The notes below the pieces were generated by a model. The model ran no database searches. It saw only the letters and a list, made by a program, of their open reading frames with translations, and had not been told where the DNA came from. A stretch of DNA of 64,000 nucleotides. Origin: Manduca sexta (taxonomy: Eukaryota > Arthropoda > Insecta > Lepidoptera > Sphingidae). The position numbers and the translations under genes were made by a program. The stretch is from the NCBI RefSeq assembly GCF_014839805.1, contig NC_051140.1:7399826-7463825 (forward strand), read 5' to 3'. This document shows, in pieces, positions 54,393 through 64,000 of the stretch (its first letter is position 1; each line of letters starts with the position of its first letter).

Positions 54393-55812
54393 CTCATTTA
54401 TTTGATTGCAAAATAAATATTTTTTAATTCAAATACACCATTGCACCAATGCACCGTGATGCACTATATGCACCATTCTCTCAGGAGTCATGAAGTAATT
54501 TATAGTACTTTGATATAGCAAGCGAAATGGTAAAGTTTTCTCATAATAAAATTTTCAGTAATGTTTATGAAAATAAATCATATTTATCACTCGATTATCA
54601 ATGAGATCTATGTTCAAAATTATACAATAATGTCATAAGACCATATTGGGGTTGTCATTGTTTATAAACAATGTAGTTCGTGAGAAATATAGCCGGTTTT
54701 GTGATATTGTTTGCGTTTTAAATCACTGTAAATTATTCTGACCTGGAAAATATATTGACAGTGGCAGTAATATAACAATTGTATGGTTTTATTCTATTGA
54801 AATCGAAAGTTAATTTAAAGCAAAAAAGGACTAAATAGTGATATGGATTCCAGAGTTTGGAGTTTTGGATATGTACCCACTATATGTCGTGTTACTTACT
54901 TACAATCCAGTAATCAAAAATTGGTTTACGTATGATATGAAGCATAATGAAGTTTATAGAAATATCTTGCAACATTTTATTTCGTTATAATCTTTTATAA
55001 CGTAAAAATATATGTATCGAAACATAATAATTTAATGATTTGTGAAAATAAAACAAGTTGATGAACTTACGTCTCTAAATAAAAAGTAATAACGTACTGT
55101 TTAAAAAAACATTTAATTTAAAAAAAAATATCATATCAATTAAACTTCATTCAGATGCACTCACTGCCTATTAAGTTCGAGTGAATCAATGTAAAACGCA
55201 TTTATTGTGAAATGCACATGCTAATGAAATAATCAAAACTTGTTCCATGCTTGGCATTTTGTCATAGCGTTGTCGAGATGTATTTATATACAAAACATTT
55301 CATGTTGAGGCTGAATCTCGGTTAAGGTTACGCTTCGTTGGATTTTGGGACAGCATCTTCTTTTCTTACATTATTACTAGTATAATATACTATACTAGGT
55401 TCTGGTACTACATTACTCCTGATAGTGATAATTTCAGCCCCAATGTATAGGGTTTGGCCGACCCAAAACGCATCGTTCTGAAACTTTCGTTTCGTTGTGG
55501 GTACCTGAATGACTGAGTTTATACCAGCTGGCCCAGAACGACACCTTATAGAATTCTGCTAAATGATTTGTGATTATAACAAAAAAAAATCAAGAATTAT
55601 AGAATTTTACTGTAAAAATAAATACTCCCGAAAGTACGCGAACCTATCTACACGCATAAAATATGAAGTGTGTAAAACAATTGCATAAAGTCAAATAAGC
55701 AATAAAAACAAATGTCCTTGACATAGAAAAAACCGGTGCGGAGGGAAAATATTTTTTTCTAAAACAACACCATTTCCGAAACTAGGGGTCAAGGTTAGGT
55801 GGCGACACTCAC
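54393..55812. other. Intron-like AT-rich spacer
   Basis: Nothing firm. A small palindrome actagtata...tatactagg lies at about 55376-55400. The GC-richer 55435-55550 looks like an unassigned DNA-transposon piece. Confidence 0.4.
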
Positions 55813-55877
55813 CTCAAGGTCGTCCGAGGGTCGCGGTGCGCGGGAGTGGCACAAGAGTCCGTGGTTCGTTCACAACT
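55813..55877 (-). promoter_or_regulatory. Candidate first exon and initiator, minus strand
   Basis: A CpG-rich patch ends, on the minus strand, at a perfect donor GAG|GTGAGT (donor 55807-55812). An insect initiator match TCAGTT occurs at 55874-55879, which would put +1 near 55877 and give a 65-nt non-coding exon. No TATA box at the expected distance. Its proposed downstream partner is the start-codon exon at 42383. All of this is inferred from signals. Confidence 0.4.
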
Positions 55878-55885
55878 GAGAACTT

Positions 55886-56824
55886 GGAGTGCGCGTGCGC
55901 CGGCCTGCTATTTCACAACTCCCGGTGTAGCGGTGTCTTAATATTTCAAAGTGATTGTAAATCGGAAAGGGAATTAGATTTTAGTTGCCATTAAAATGGT
56001 TAAATGGTTGCTTGTTAAATAGAGAACATCAATATTTAGTAATTGAAACAATTGAACAAACAAGTTACAGGATTTTAAAAATATTAGCACAGGTGTTACA
56101 CTAATCACTAGCAAAATGTTTTATGACTACAGTACGTAATGTGATTTTCTCAGTAGGAAAGAAAGAAATGCGATGAAATGAGAAAGAAGAGAGAAATGAA
56201 ATCCCTATACGACAAATGTCTACAAGCAATATTCTATTTATTTCCATTAAAAAAAGAAAGATTTTATTGTGTTCTTAATTCCACAAACATATTCATTTTA
56301 ATTAAAACATATTCAAATTTAATAAAATCAAACAATTATTTAAATAAAATAGAATATTGTAAAATATTTACCTACCTGCAATATGCCCTCGTTACATAAC
56401 TTTTCCTCATAGTTGTAGTGTAAAGAAAACTCGGCCTTGAAGATCGCCTATCAAGAAGATTCTATTATGCAAATGCTTTGTAACATTTTATAGCGCTCAC
56501 ATTTAAGTCCATCTATTGCAGCATTTGTACAAAGTGCTCACTATAAACTGAGCGAGAAGAGCAAAATGACAATACAAATAGATAGAGGCAAGAAGTATTC
56601 GTTACGACGCGACTGTTGTAAATAGTATATTTGTTTCTCTCTTCTAGTTCAGGAAGCTCCAATTCTATTGTGTTAAGCGTGATATTGCCTTCCATTTAAA
56701 AATAACACCAATCTGCGTTCGATGTACGAGTTCAATCACGTTGTTCCTAAAATATATATTTTTTATAATTACTTTTATGTAACATACGTATTATTAGATT
56801 GTAGGTATTTAGCATGGGAGAGTC
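55886..56824. other. Spacer upstream of the candidate promoter
   Basis: AT-rich. A donor-like CAG|GTAGGT on the minus strand at about 56371-56380 could belong to an alternative upstream exon, but no open frame supports it. Confidence 0.35.
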
Positions 56825-56960
56825 AATCTGGATATTGCAATGTAATTTTTTGCAGCCAAGCAGTGTTTTGCAAACACTTATTTTCAGGTTTAAAGGAAAC
56901 AACATTTTAAGGTTACATTAAAATACCAACTGGGCTTTATGACAATTGATATTTAATATC
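56825..56960 (+). repeat. LINE 3'-end, family B, badly decayed
   Basis: Recognisable only by order: gatattgcaatgtaattttt, tgcagccaagcagtgttttg, caggtttaaaggaaacaaca, ttaatatctcatgta. Confidence 0.4.
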
Positions 56961-56974
56961 TCATGTACTTAATG

Positions 56975-57134
56975 ATACTAACATTAGAAGAGTTTGATAG
57001 AACGCGCTAATTTCAGGAACTACTAAATTGTTTTTTTTATTGTCACAAATAGGAAGCGACATTACTCCTGCTATAAGCTACTTTTTATTTCGGAGAATCA
57101 TTTTCACGCAGGCGTAGCTGCAGCCAAGAGCTAA
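56975..57134 (+). repeat. Helitron-like fragment, family F
   Basis: gatactaacattagaagagt start, ttatttcggagaatcatttt, cacgcaggcgtagctgcagc, then CTAA|T. Confidence 0.5.
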
Positions 57135-57594
57135 TTCATTTTATGTGTGAGTGTATGCAGAGGTAAGAGATGTTTTGTAGTCCTACAGTTACTTTGTTAT
57201 CTTTAACCGGCAGTCGTCATGCATAACATTAACATTAGATGATGCGCTTGCTCGCGCCGTCAGTCATTTGTTTCAAATAACGCGGGCATGTAAACGTTTT
57301 TCTTTTATTTACTTTTTATGCAGTGGACGGTACTGAAATAAATTACTTTAATTAGTATTGCAACAAGTATTTGGCTACTATTTTTTGGTTTTTGGCCTAC
57401 TCGGTTGATTTTATGCTATTCGCGCGAATACTGAATATCTAGACAGTATTCGGCTGAATACCGGATACATTTTGTAGAGATTTTGTTTTCATTCGTGTAA
57501 TAAAATATATAAATTTATTTTTAACCTACTTCCAAAAAGGAGGAGGTTCTTAATAACTGTGTTTGTAATTTTTTTGTGTATTTATATAATAATA
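57135..57594. other. AT-rich spacer
   Basis: Nothing recognised. Confidence 0.4.
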
Positions 57595-58438
57595 CTAGGT
57601 TTCATTCACGGCTTTATCCGCGCGAAAGGTCTTTCCCGCTATAAAAGTCTAAAAATCACTGTAGCTAAAGGCCACATATACAATGCCAGCGAATTGTGTT
57701 TAATGATTTGGATTAAAAAATTGCATGTTTTTCCATGGGGGCAAATTATAGGGATGAAAGTAGCCTATAGAGACTTTCCCGCCCTCACACCCACCACTAC
57801 AACTCCTGTAAGCCAGGATCAACAGTGGCACGCATTTTATGACACCGAGCAGTGAAGCTCGGCGAGTCTCAGGGAAAAGTAATATGTCATTATTCCGCAA
57901 CGAAATAAATCAATGGAAAGATAGGGAGGAGTTGGAAATTTTAACCGTCCACTTCCCTGCATAGCAGAGCAGGAGAAAAATTATGAACTAAGGAGGCGTT
58001 TAAACCTCAAGGATAAGGACGTTACTACTAGATAATTTAGTTATAAAGCACTACAGATATAATGAAAAGAAAGGGTCCCATCACATGAGCTGTTAGATTG
58101 GATTACAATAGTCATGGCAAAGACGCCGGAATGCACGGAAATTCCATCTAGTCTCTACAAGGTTCAAGTATACAACCCCAGATGTTATTTGCATACTGTT
58201 TAACATATTGTTGCGCTCTTCATGCCAGAGACTGCACTCCCAAAGTATGTGATGAGCAGACTGTTCAACTTCGTGAACAGGTGTAGAGCATGGGCACGCA
58301 GGAGAATCAACCAGCCAGCAGTGCGTAATCTTCCCATGTACTTAATTTCATACTAAATCCTATCAGCGATTTCTGTGTTACCTTATAGCAAACATCCAAA
58401 CATTTTGACAAGCTTTCGTATTTATGATATTGATAAGA
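57595..58438 (-). mobile_element. Composite Helitron, family F, carrying a LINE fragment (844 bp)
   Basis: Minus strand. The 5' end TCTTATCAATATCATAAATA follows an A (58439). The normal family 5' segment runs to attaagtacatggg, then about 560 bp of foreign sequence, then the family 3' half (tataggctactttcatccct, atttgcccccatgg) ending in CTAG|T at 57594-57598. Both Helitron termini are intact around the foreign piece. Confidence 0.65.
57776..58336 (-). pseudogene. LINE ORF2 C-terminus plus 3'UTR, family G, inside the Helitron
   Basis: Minus-strand frame from 58335 to a TAA at about 58091 reads GKITHCWLVDSPACPCSTPV, HEVEQSAHHILWECSLWHEE, RNNMLNSMQITSGVVYLNLV, ETRWNFRAFRRLCHDYCNPI-stop. The C-P-C...H...C pattern and HHILWEC resemble the Cys/His knuckle at the end of R1/Jockey-type non-LTR retrotransposon ORF2. 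The 3'UTR after it (ccctatctttccattgattt, gagactcgccgagcttcact) recurs at 23003-23150. About 80 codons only; the RT domain is absent. Confidence 0.7.
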
Positions 58439-59217
58439 TAAGACATTTTTGTTGTGATCAATGTTGTGGAACATAATCAACTTTTGTATAATAAGAATAA
58501 AATTTTGCTGATTGCCGAACTTTTCTTTAGAATTGACGTAACTCGTAAAAATTTAATTTAAAAGTGGAGGATTATAATGCAAGAACAACCAAATAATTCT
58601 GCATTTTAGGCAGTACCCAGGTTTGGGACGAGGTTAGTACATTTGAGTAAACTAGCGACAAATAAACATGTTGATGTGACACGCCGGATCAAGAAACCCG
58701 CCGAATATTCGATATTCAGCGTGTTGCCGAAATTGCTATTCGTTACATGCCTAATTTAAATTAATTAACATACGATAATTTTTTTCTTTGTTATTGGCAA
58801 ATATTTATAGACTGGCAAAAAAGCAACCTCGCGTAAGTTTTTGTACAGGAAATATTAAAATTTTATTGTAGCTTTAATAACAGGACTCGATTCTGTTTAG
58901 TAACAAAAAAGCACTGAAAAAAAGTTCTTAGTTTTGACATGTCCGTGCTAACTTATTCTGCCTATAGATTGACGTGGAAATAAACCAGTTTAGCCGTGCG
59001 ATTATTATGTACTACCTATTGCAATACATAGAGATGGATTCACACTATCTCTGAAACGAATTGGAAACAAGAATGACAGTTTAGCAAGAGCAATTGTCTT
59101 CAACATTTGCGCCACGAATGCGGGTATCATGTGCAATACCACATAAGTATTGCAGAATTGTAACACAGGGCGTTGATGAAAGAATCCTATATTCACTATG
59201 TATTGAGTTTTTGTCAT
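58439..59217. other. AT-rich spacer
   Basis: A 70-codon minus ORF at 59005-59217 has no motif. Nothing else. Confidence 0.4.
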
Positions 59218-59400
59218 GAATAGCTTTGGCTCGCGGCTCTACTAGCGTGAAAAAGAAAATGAGCCAAAATTTTAAGTAAAACCTCTAACAATGTATCAGT
59301 AAAAACCGTATACAATTCCATGCAGTAGTTTTTGCGTGATGCGTGTACATACATATCACAAAAAAAACTCAAAACTGTTGTTTTCAAACTCTAATAAAGA
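59218..59400 (-). repeat. Helitron-like fragment, family F
   Basis: Minus strand: atcacgcaaaaactactgca, tggaattgtatacggttttt, then hairpin region cacgctagtagagccgcgag. Confidence 0.5.
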
Positions 59401-59583
59401 CCCAACATATAAGGTTTTCTTCAATATCTATCATGTATTATTATTACCGACTTATTATAATTTTAATATATGTTTAGATATGGAAATAAACAAGCGTTCT
59501 AAATTGTAAAATTAAGTTGTATAACTTCAGCACATTCGGTATTTGATTGCAAGCATCAATAATCCAATGTCAAAGTTTAGGAA

Positions 59584-59819
59584 TACGATATTATAATAAT
59601 AAATAATAATATCAGCCCTGTATTGCTATTATAAATAATAATACTTGCCCTCTGCTGAGCACGGGACTCCTCTACAACTGAGAGGGATTAGGCCTTAGTC
59701 CATCACGCTGGCCTAGAGCGGATTGATAGACTTCACACACCTTCTAAATTCCTATAGAGAACTTCTCAGATGTGCAGGCTTCCTCACGATGTTTTCCTTC
59801 ACCGTTACTTACGATATTA
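59584..59819 (-). repeat. SINE A copy, 5'-truncated, with target duplication
   Basis: Minus strand starts at aacggtgaaggaaaacatcg and runs to the tail, which is interrupted by tattatttataatagca before atacagggctgatatt. The direct repeat tacgatatta is at 59584-59593 and 59810-59819. The pol III head was therefore missing at the time of insertion. Confidence 0.8.
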
Positions 59820-59924
59820 CTTATGGAATAATAGTATCTAAATGATTTACATAAGAAAACCCCTTTTAATATGAATTTCAGTACGTAATAACAAAGATAT
59901 CAGTCACTATAAAGAACCCTTCTC

Positions 59925-60090
59925 ACATTTTCGAGATCAGCCTGTGTATATCCAGTTTCAACAGGCCGGCAAAATTGTGTCGACTGTCGAGGGGTAATCA
60001 TCTCTCGTCAGTCGACATTATATTGGACCCCACTTGACTTATCATCAGGTGCTGTGGGGTCATTGTGTCGTGCCCCCATAAAAAAAAAAC
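59925..60090 (+). repeat. LINE 3'-end, family C, 3' part with poly-A
   Basis: gagatcagcctgtgtatatc, aacaggccggcaaaattgtg, ctcgtcagtcgacattatat, cttatcatcaggtgctgtgg, cgtgcccccat then A(9). Fixes the family's 3' terminus. Confidence 0.7.
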
Positions 60091-61496
60091 ACTGGCCAAA
60101 GTCGTGTAATAGATTCAGAGTAGACATCGAAACGGTTACAAATATTGTTATATACATAACTTTGTTAACTAGACTGTCAGTCGAGTAGTCGAAGGTGAAA
60201 TGATCAAACCCCTTCCTAGACTGCATTTTACTTTGGCAGGAGTTTTGGTCGTATTTCAGCCAAGAAGTATGGTGAACTTTCAAAGCGTCTATAAGGTATT
60301 CCAAACACATTACCAAGGACCATTCAAGTTACGCCACAGTTATAGACAACAAACTGTCCATTGTTACAATACTGTAACGATTTTTACAACACACCAGACA
60401 ATAAAGGAAGAATCATAATTGCAAAATATCTTGCTAAGTTATTAAGACGTGTTCACAATGCACGAGTTTGTGAAATATCTTGTGTCGTTGAATGATATTT
60501 CACGAAGTCGTTAGGATCGTTTCCTGGTTGCGCATTGTTACTATAAATCCCTTCGCATTAGAATAAACTTAGTGAAAATATCAGAATGCAAGGAATAAAT
60601 GCCTGTAGTAGGTATAAAACACACGGCAGGTTAACGAATTTAAATGTAATAAACTCTATAAATATGAATATCCTTGTGATAGTTGTAATTTTTCAATAGT
60701 TTTAAACGTAAAAAAGCACCTTATTTGTTCCATAATTAAGCTGACTTGTCTTATTGTGAATTTATTATGACGTAGGTAACAAGGTGCAAAGTGCAATGCA
60801 TAATAATTCACTTCACACATGTCACCAGGAGTCCATATGCACGCACCTTTACATTTTCATCTCGACATAGATGTTGGACATTGTAGTGTCGGTCAAGGTG
60901 CGTAATTAATGTCATCATTTTGACAGTTCTCTCATATCGAACTCTATGAACTTCGCAAGTTTCTATTTCACCACCAGTGCATGTTGACTTCATTAATTCA
61001 TCGTTAAGCGAATGAATTATCTGTGGCATTTTTTCATGAAGTCCATTAAAATTATTAAAAATCTTAAATCTATCATATCATTAGCTTAGAAAATATTTTT
61101 AAATATCCATCTAGATTTTTTGCTGTGTAATTAGTTTTTTGTACTGAATATAAGTAAAATACATTAGGTAAATGCGTGTGGGTGTGTAATTACCGGTTAT
61201 GTATGTACGTGGAGCTTGGTGGGCGCAAATATAATACTTAGGTACGTCACGTTGCGCCGCGCTGCGTTGCTGCGTGTTCATATTCTTTCTACAATCCATG
61301 TGCATTATAGTCTGCTTATTTAGTAATAATATAGTAATAATAACTAAGGAGATTCCTAACTCCGAATCAATAACCACCGGTGGCTTGGGTTTTCAGCCTG
61401 ACCATCGGAATGTGATTTATTTTTTTTATATTTTTATATGTATTGATATTTTATACGTAAAAAAATAACTTTGATAATAAAGAGAAAAATAATAGT
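60091..61496. other. Spacer with unassigned ORFs
   Basis: ORFs at 60008-60316 (minus), 60200-60418 (plus), 60808-61029 (minus) and 61111-61377 (minus) overlap or lack motifs. The 73-codon one at 60808-61029 has an even composition (for example MPQIIHSLNDELMKSTCTGG) but no identifiable family. Confidence 0.35.
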
Positions 61497-61785
61497 AACT
61501 CTCATATGTGAGAGGCCGCCTGGGTAGGTACCACCGTAATATCTATTTCTGCCACCAAACAGCAGTTTGTAGTCACTGTTGTGTTCCGCTTTGAAGGACT
61601 TTGTTGCCAGTGTAACTAATGGATATAATAAGACGTAACATCTCATGTCTCAGGATGGTGAGCCCAGTGGAATACCAAACAATAATTTGTAATTCAAGGT
61701 AATTGTAATTTTGTAATTCAATCGTATTGCTTACTCTCATGTGAACGGCAAGCTCGTCTCGTCATTCAAAGCAATAAAAAAGAAT
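61497..61785 (+). repeat. LINE 3'-end, family B
   Basis: actctcatatgtgagaggcc, gcctgggtaggtaccaccgt, ttctgccaccaaacagcagt, tcatgtctcaggatggtgag, gcttactctcatgtgaacgg, gtcattcaaagcaataaaaa. The first 14 bases of the unit are missing. Confidence 0.7.
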
Positions 61786-62348
61786 AGTTAGAATATCATA
61801 CAACCTAAACCAGGCAGATATCATAATTTACTCATCGGTTGCAGTTAACTCATCAAATTCGAGATTAAACAGTTGTGTAACCAAGTTGTTCACGGTTTAT
61901 GAGACAAGCAAAATATTTCCAGCATCCAAACTGGATGTCTCAACGTTAATCATATTAAGTACAAGCTTGAGCGTGTTTAATTTAAAATTACGCAAATACG
62001 GGTAATTATGCCAAAAATACTTTCGTTTTGAGATTGGCAAACTTGTGATTTGCAGTTTTTTGTGCCTTGGCATGATCTGAACTAAACGAAGTGCTTTTTT
62101 TATTATTTCTTCAGCCAAATGGGAACAGCTCTGCGTCCACATTTTTGGACAAGTAAACAAAATATAAATTGACTTACATTGACTGTTAAACTAAATATGT
62201 AAGCTAGTTAAGTAATGAACAATAACTTATCAATATACGAGTAACGACTACAAACAATAACAAATTATAGTAATTGTGCGAATAGTATTTATTCATACGT
62301 TTTACGGACCTTTCTGGTAGCATTAGCTGTTGTGTATTGCTTGTCTGC
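61786..62348. other. Spacer with an 87-codon minus ORF
   Basis: The ORF at 61897-62160 has residues such as WTQSCSHLAEEIIKKALRLV, then KKLQITSLPISKRK. It loosely recalls C-termini of insect chemoreceptors, but the closing TY-x-(L/V)-LxQF-type motif is absent and I do not assign it. Confidence 0.3.
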
Positions 62349-62555
62349 ACTAATACTATAAGGATGAAAAATTTGTGAGTTTGTTTATAAGTATTGTAGG
62401 GATTAATCTCTGGAATTACTGAACCGATTTTGAAAATTCTTTTACTAACAGGAAGCTTTATTACTTCTTAGTGCTATTGACACTTTATCCTGGAAATATA
62501 TTTTATAACAGAAAAACTATTTCACGTGCACGAAGCCACGGGCACTATCTGTAAA
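62349..62555 (+). repeat. Helitron-like element, family F
   Basis: cactaatactataaggatga, ttactgaaccgattttgaaa, aaactatttcacgtgcacga, agccacgggcac. The terminal CTRR is mutated. Confidence 0.55.
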
Positions 62556-62807
62556 GCTATAATAATGTAATGGAATAGTTGAAAGAATTATTATCTCTAG
62601 GGAGGAATGAAATCATTTATGATAAAATTTGGGTTGACACACCACACATCCAATTGTCTGGTTTTGTTTTATCTGCCATGAAATTGTTAAGGTAGTATTT
62701 AAATGTACAAGACACGATGAAGCGGCGGCCATTCGCGAACATCCTAATTGCATATTTTTCATACATGCATTAATTTGTGCTCACATTTTCTTGATTATGC
62801 AGCTGTA

Positions 62808-62872
62808 CCAAAAAAACCAGACAAGTGCGAGTTGAATTCGCGCACCGAGGGTTCTGTACAGACTTGTAGGCA
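62808..62872 (+). repeat. Repeat family L, 5' fragment
   Basis: accagacaagtgcgagttga, attcgcgcaccgagggttct, gtacag. From memory this opening belongs to the same repeat that ends in ggaaccctaaaaa (63731-63913). Confidence 0.4.
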
Positions 62873-62887
62873 AGGTATTTAATTATG

Positions 62888-63278
62888 GCGAATAGACATT
62901 GAAATAAAACTATTTTTATGGATTTTATTTTATATTTTTAGTTTCAGGCGGACTGAGGTACTGGTCATCCGAAAAGTCAATGTTACTATATCTACCTACA
63001 TTTTACAATTATACAAAATTTAAAATTTTAACTGTTGACGGTTCGATCTATGCAGAATGAGTTTACGGTGTCTTGAATTCTGGCATCCGGTCCTTCGGGT
63101 TTCGATTTAATTAAATATAGTGCAGGATACCAAGTTTGTGCTTGCTTCCAACCATCTTCTCTATTGAAATTCGGACTTTTTTTTTAATGATGTCTTCGAA
63201 ACGTCGGGAGAAAAATGTGAATATAAAAACCGCGATAAAATCCGTAAAAATAGTTTTATTTCAATGTCTAACATTCGC
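62888..63278. mobile_element. Foldback element, family I, most complete copy (about 390 bp)
   Basis: The left arm (gcgaatagacattgaaataa, aactatttttatggatttta) is the reverse complement of the right ar­m end, which read inward gives gcgaatgttagacattgaaa, aactatttttacggatttta, tcgcggtttttatattcaca. Between the arms lie gcggactgaggtactggtca, agaatgagtttacggtgtct and cttcgaaacgtcgggagaaa. No ORF and no certain target duplication. Confidence 0.75.
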
Positions 63279-63290
63279 GTAAATATAAAA

Positions 63291-63611
63291 AATCATTATA
63301 GAGTTAAACTTTTCCCGCAACCGCTCTATTTCTATAGAGCATTGGCCGGTTTAAAAACGAATGAGAATATTTAAATTATTGTTAAAAAAAAAGTTTTCAT
63401 TACACTTTTATATCGATATATTTTCTGTGATTGTGCACGGATGTTTTATTCAATGTATATTAATACGTATGTTCAAACTTAGACAAACTTAACTTTGGGT
63501 TTTATTCTTAGACACGGCTATTGCACCTACCGCAAATAATAAGTTTGTAATAAACTGAACCCCTATTTTTTGTTTATGTGTTATAAAACATCGCTCCCTT
63601 CGAAATTTCAT
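63291..63611. other. AT-rich spacer
   Basis: Nothing recognised beyond a short hairpin at ctctatttctatagag (about 63324-63339). Confidence 0.4.
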
Positions 63612-63710
63612 GTTTTTTTTGCCTTAGTAGGCCAACGAAAGAGCCGTCCGCCTGAAGGTAAGCTGCATCTGCCACCCATGGATTAAAGCAATGCCAGAGG
63701 CATAACCGAG
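63612..63710 (-). repeat. LINE 3'-end fragment, family J
   Basis: Plus strand: tttttttgccttagtaggcc, aacgaaagagccgtccgcct, gaaggtaagctgcatctgcc, acccatgg. The T run on the plus strand marks the poly-A end of the minus-strand unit. Confidence 0.5.
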
Positions 63711-63730
63711 CATTTCCTATTATGTTTCAA

Positions 63731-63913
63731 TTACCTTGTGAAATTGCCAATTAGCAACCAAACGATCACATTTTTAGCATGACTTCTAAATTTTATTTTT
63801 TTACAACTAAAAGAGAGAATAGTGATATCTCTACAGCTCCCAAGAAAAAGGGTCTTGACAGACAGACGAACGAAAAGTATATAAGGGTTTTGTTTTGAGT
63901 TCCGGAACCCTAA
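63731..63913 (+). repeat. Repeat family L, 3' part
   Basis: caaccaaacgatcacatttt, ggtcttgacagacagacgaa, tataagggttttgttttgag, ttccggaaccctaaaaac. An inverted relative lies at 31935-32065. The 63-codon minus ORF across it is a shadow. Confidence 0.5.
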
Positions 63914-64000
63914 AAACAACATTATAATATTAGACAGTTGAAAATGCCTGCAAATATCTTCATAGCCAAATTACTATTATGAACAGCGACACTACGCAAG

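Noticed and set aside
61897..62160. Chemoreceptor-like C-terminus
   Set aside because: Spacing of hydrophobic residues is suggestive, but the diagnostic C-terminal motif is absent and no acceptor is visible.
1..64000. Bacterial operons, ribosome binding sites, riboswitches
   Set aside because: Repeat content, splice signals and lack of long ORFs show eukaryotic DNA; such features are not expected and none were seen.

Overview
This is 64 kb of A+T-rich, gene-poor eukaryotic DNA packed with interspersed repeats. The repeat content suggests a moth or butterfly (Lepidoptera). It includes tRNA-derived SINEs with RNA polymerase III A/B boxes, short Helitrons of the A|TC...CTRR|T type, LINE 3' ends that start CTGGTGGTAGG and end near TACCATCAGG, and a DD37D (maT-type) mariner, a group first described from silkworm. 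This assignment rests on recalled repeat families, not on a search. There are no bacterial-style operons, rRNA genes, intact tRNA genes or CRISPR arrays.

Repeat families (letters are mine). A: tRNA-derived SINE of about 310 bp. B and C: two related LINE 3'-end families. D and E: two SINEs sharing a tRNA-like head. F: Helitron-like elements. G: LINE ORF2 C-terminus and 3'UTR. H and J: other LINE 3' ends. I: foldback element. K: palindromic MITE. L: repeat ending in ggaaccctaaaa. The best-resolved locus is 19.78-21.67 kb. A SINE A copy with an 11-bp target duplication was split near its 5' end by a 1,309-bp mariner, and a short Helitron lies directly beside it. The mariner transposase is nearly complete but has two single-base deletions. 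Other nested events are at 35.5 kb (LINE end in a LINE end), 38.2 kb (CpG-dense foldback in a SINE), 49.8 kb (short retroposon in a SINE) and 57.6-58.4 kb (Helitron carrying a LINE ORF2 fragment).

Host genes are represented only by candidate exons found from splice signals and codon composition. On the minus strand, a CpG-rich first exon at 55.81 kb, a start-codon exon at 42.38 kb and a terminal exon at 24.97-25.14 kb have compatible phase. Together they would encode a 67-residue single-pass membrane protein I do not recognise. A separate minus-strand exon at 16.73 kb begins MGLISLLKNFDSNASE and resembles ARF-like GTPase N-termini. A plus-strand exon at 50.86 kb begins MSVLFKIGTVISKVQ. These may be pieces of genes whose other exons lie in large introns or outside the window. 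All need transcript evidence.

Layout: 0-19.7 kb, dispersed SINEs, Helitrons and LINE ends with one direct duplication (7.39/9.48 kb) and the ARF-like exon; 19.8-25.5 kb, nested transposon cluster and terminal exon; 25.5-35 kb, sparse AT-rich DNA with a CpG-rich Harbinger-like element; 35-50 kb, dense SINE/LINE/MITE mosaic with candidate exons; 50-64 kb, candidate exons, the composite Helitron and the most complete copy of foldback family I.
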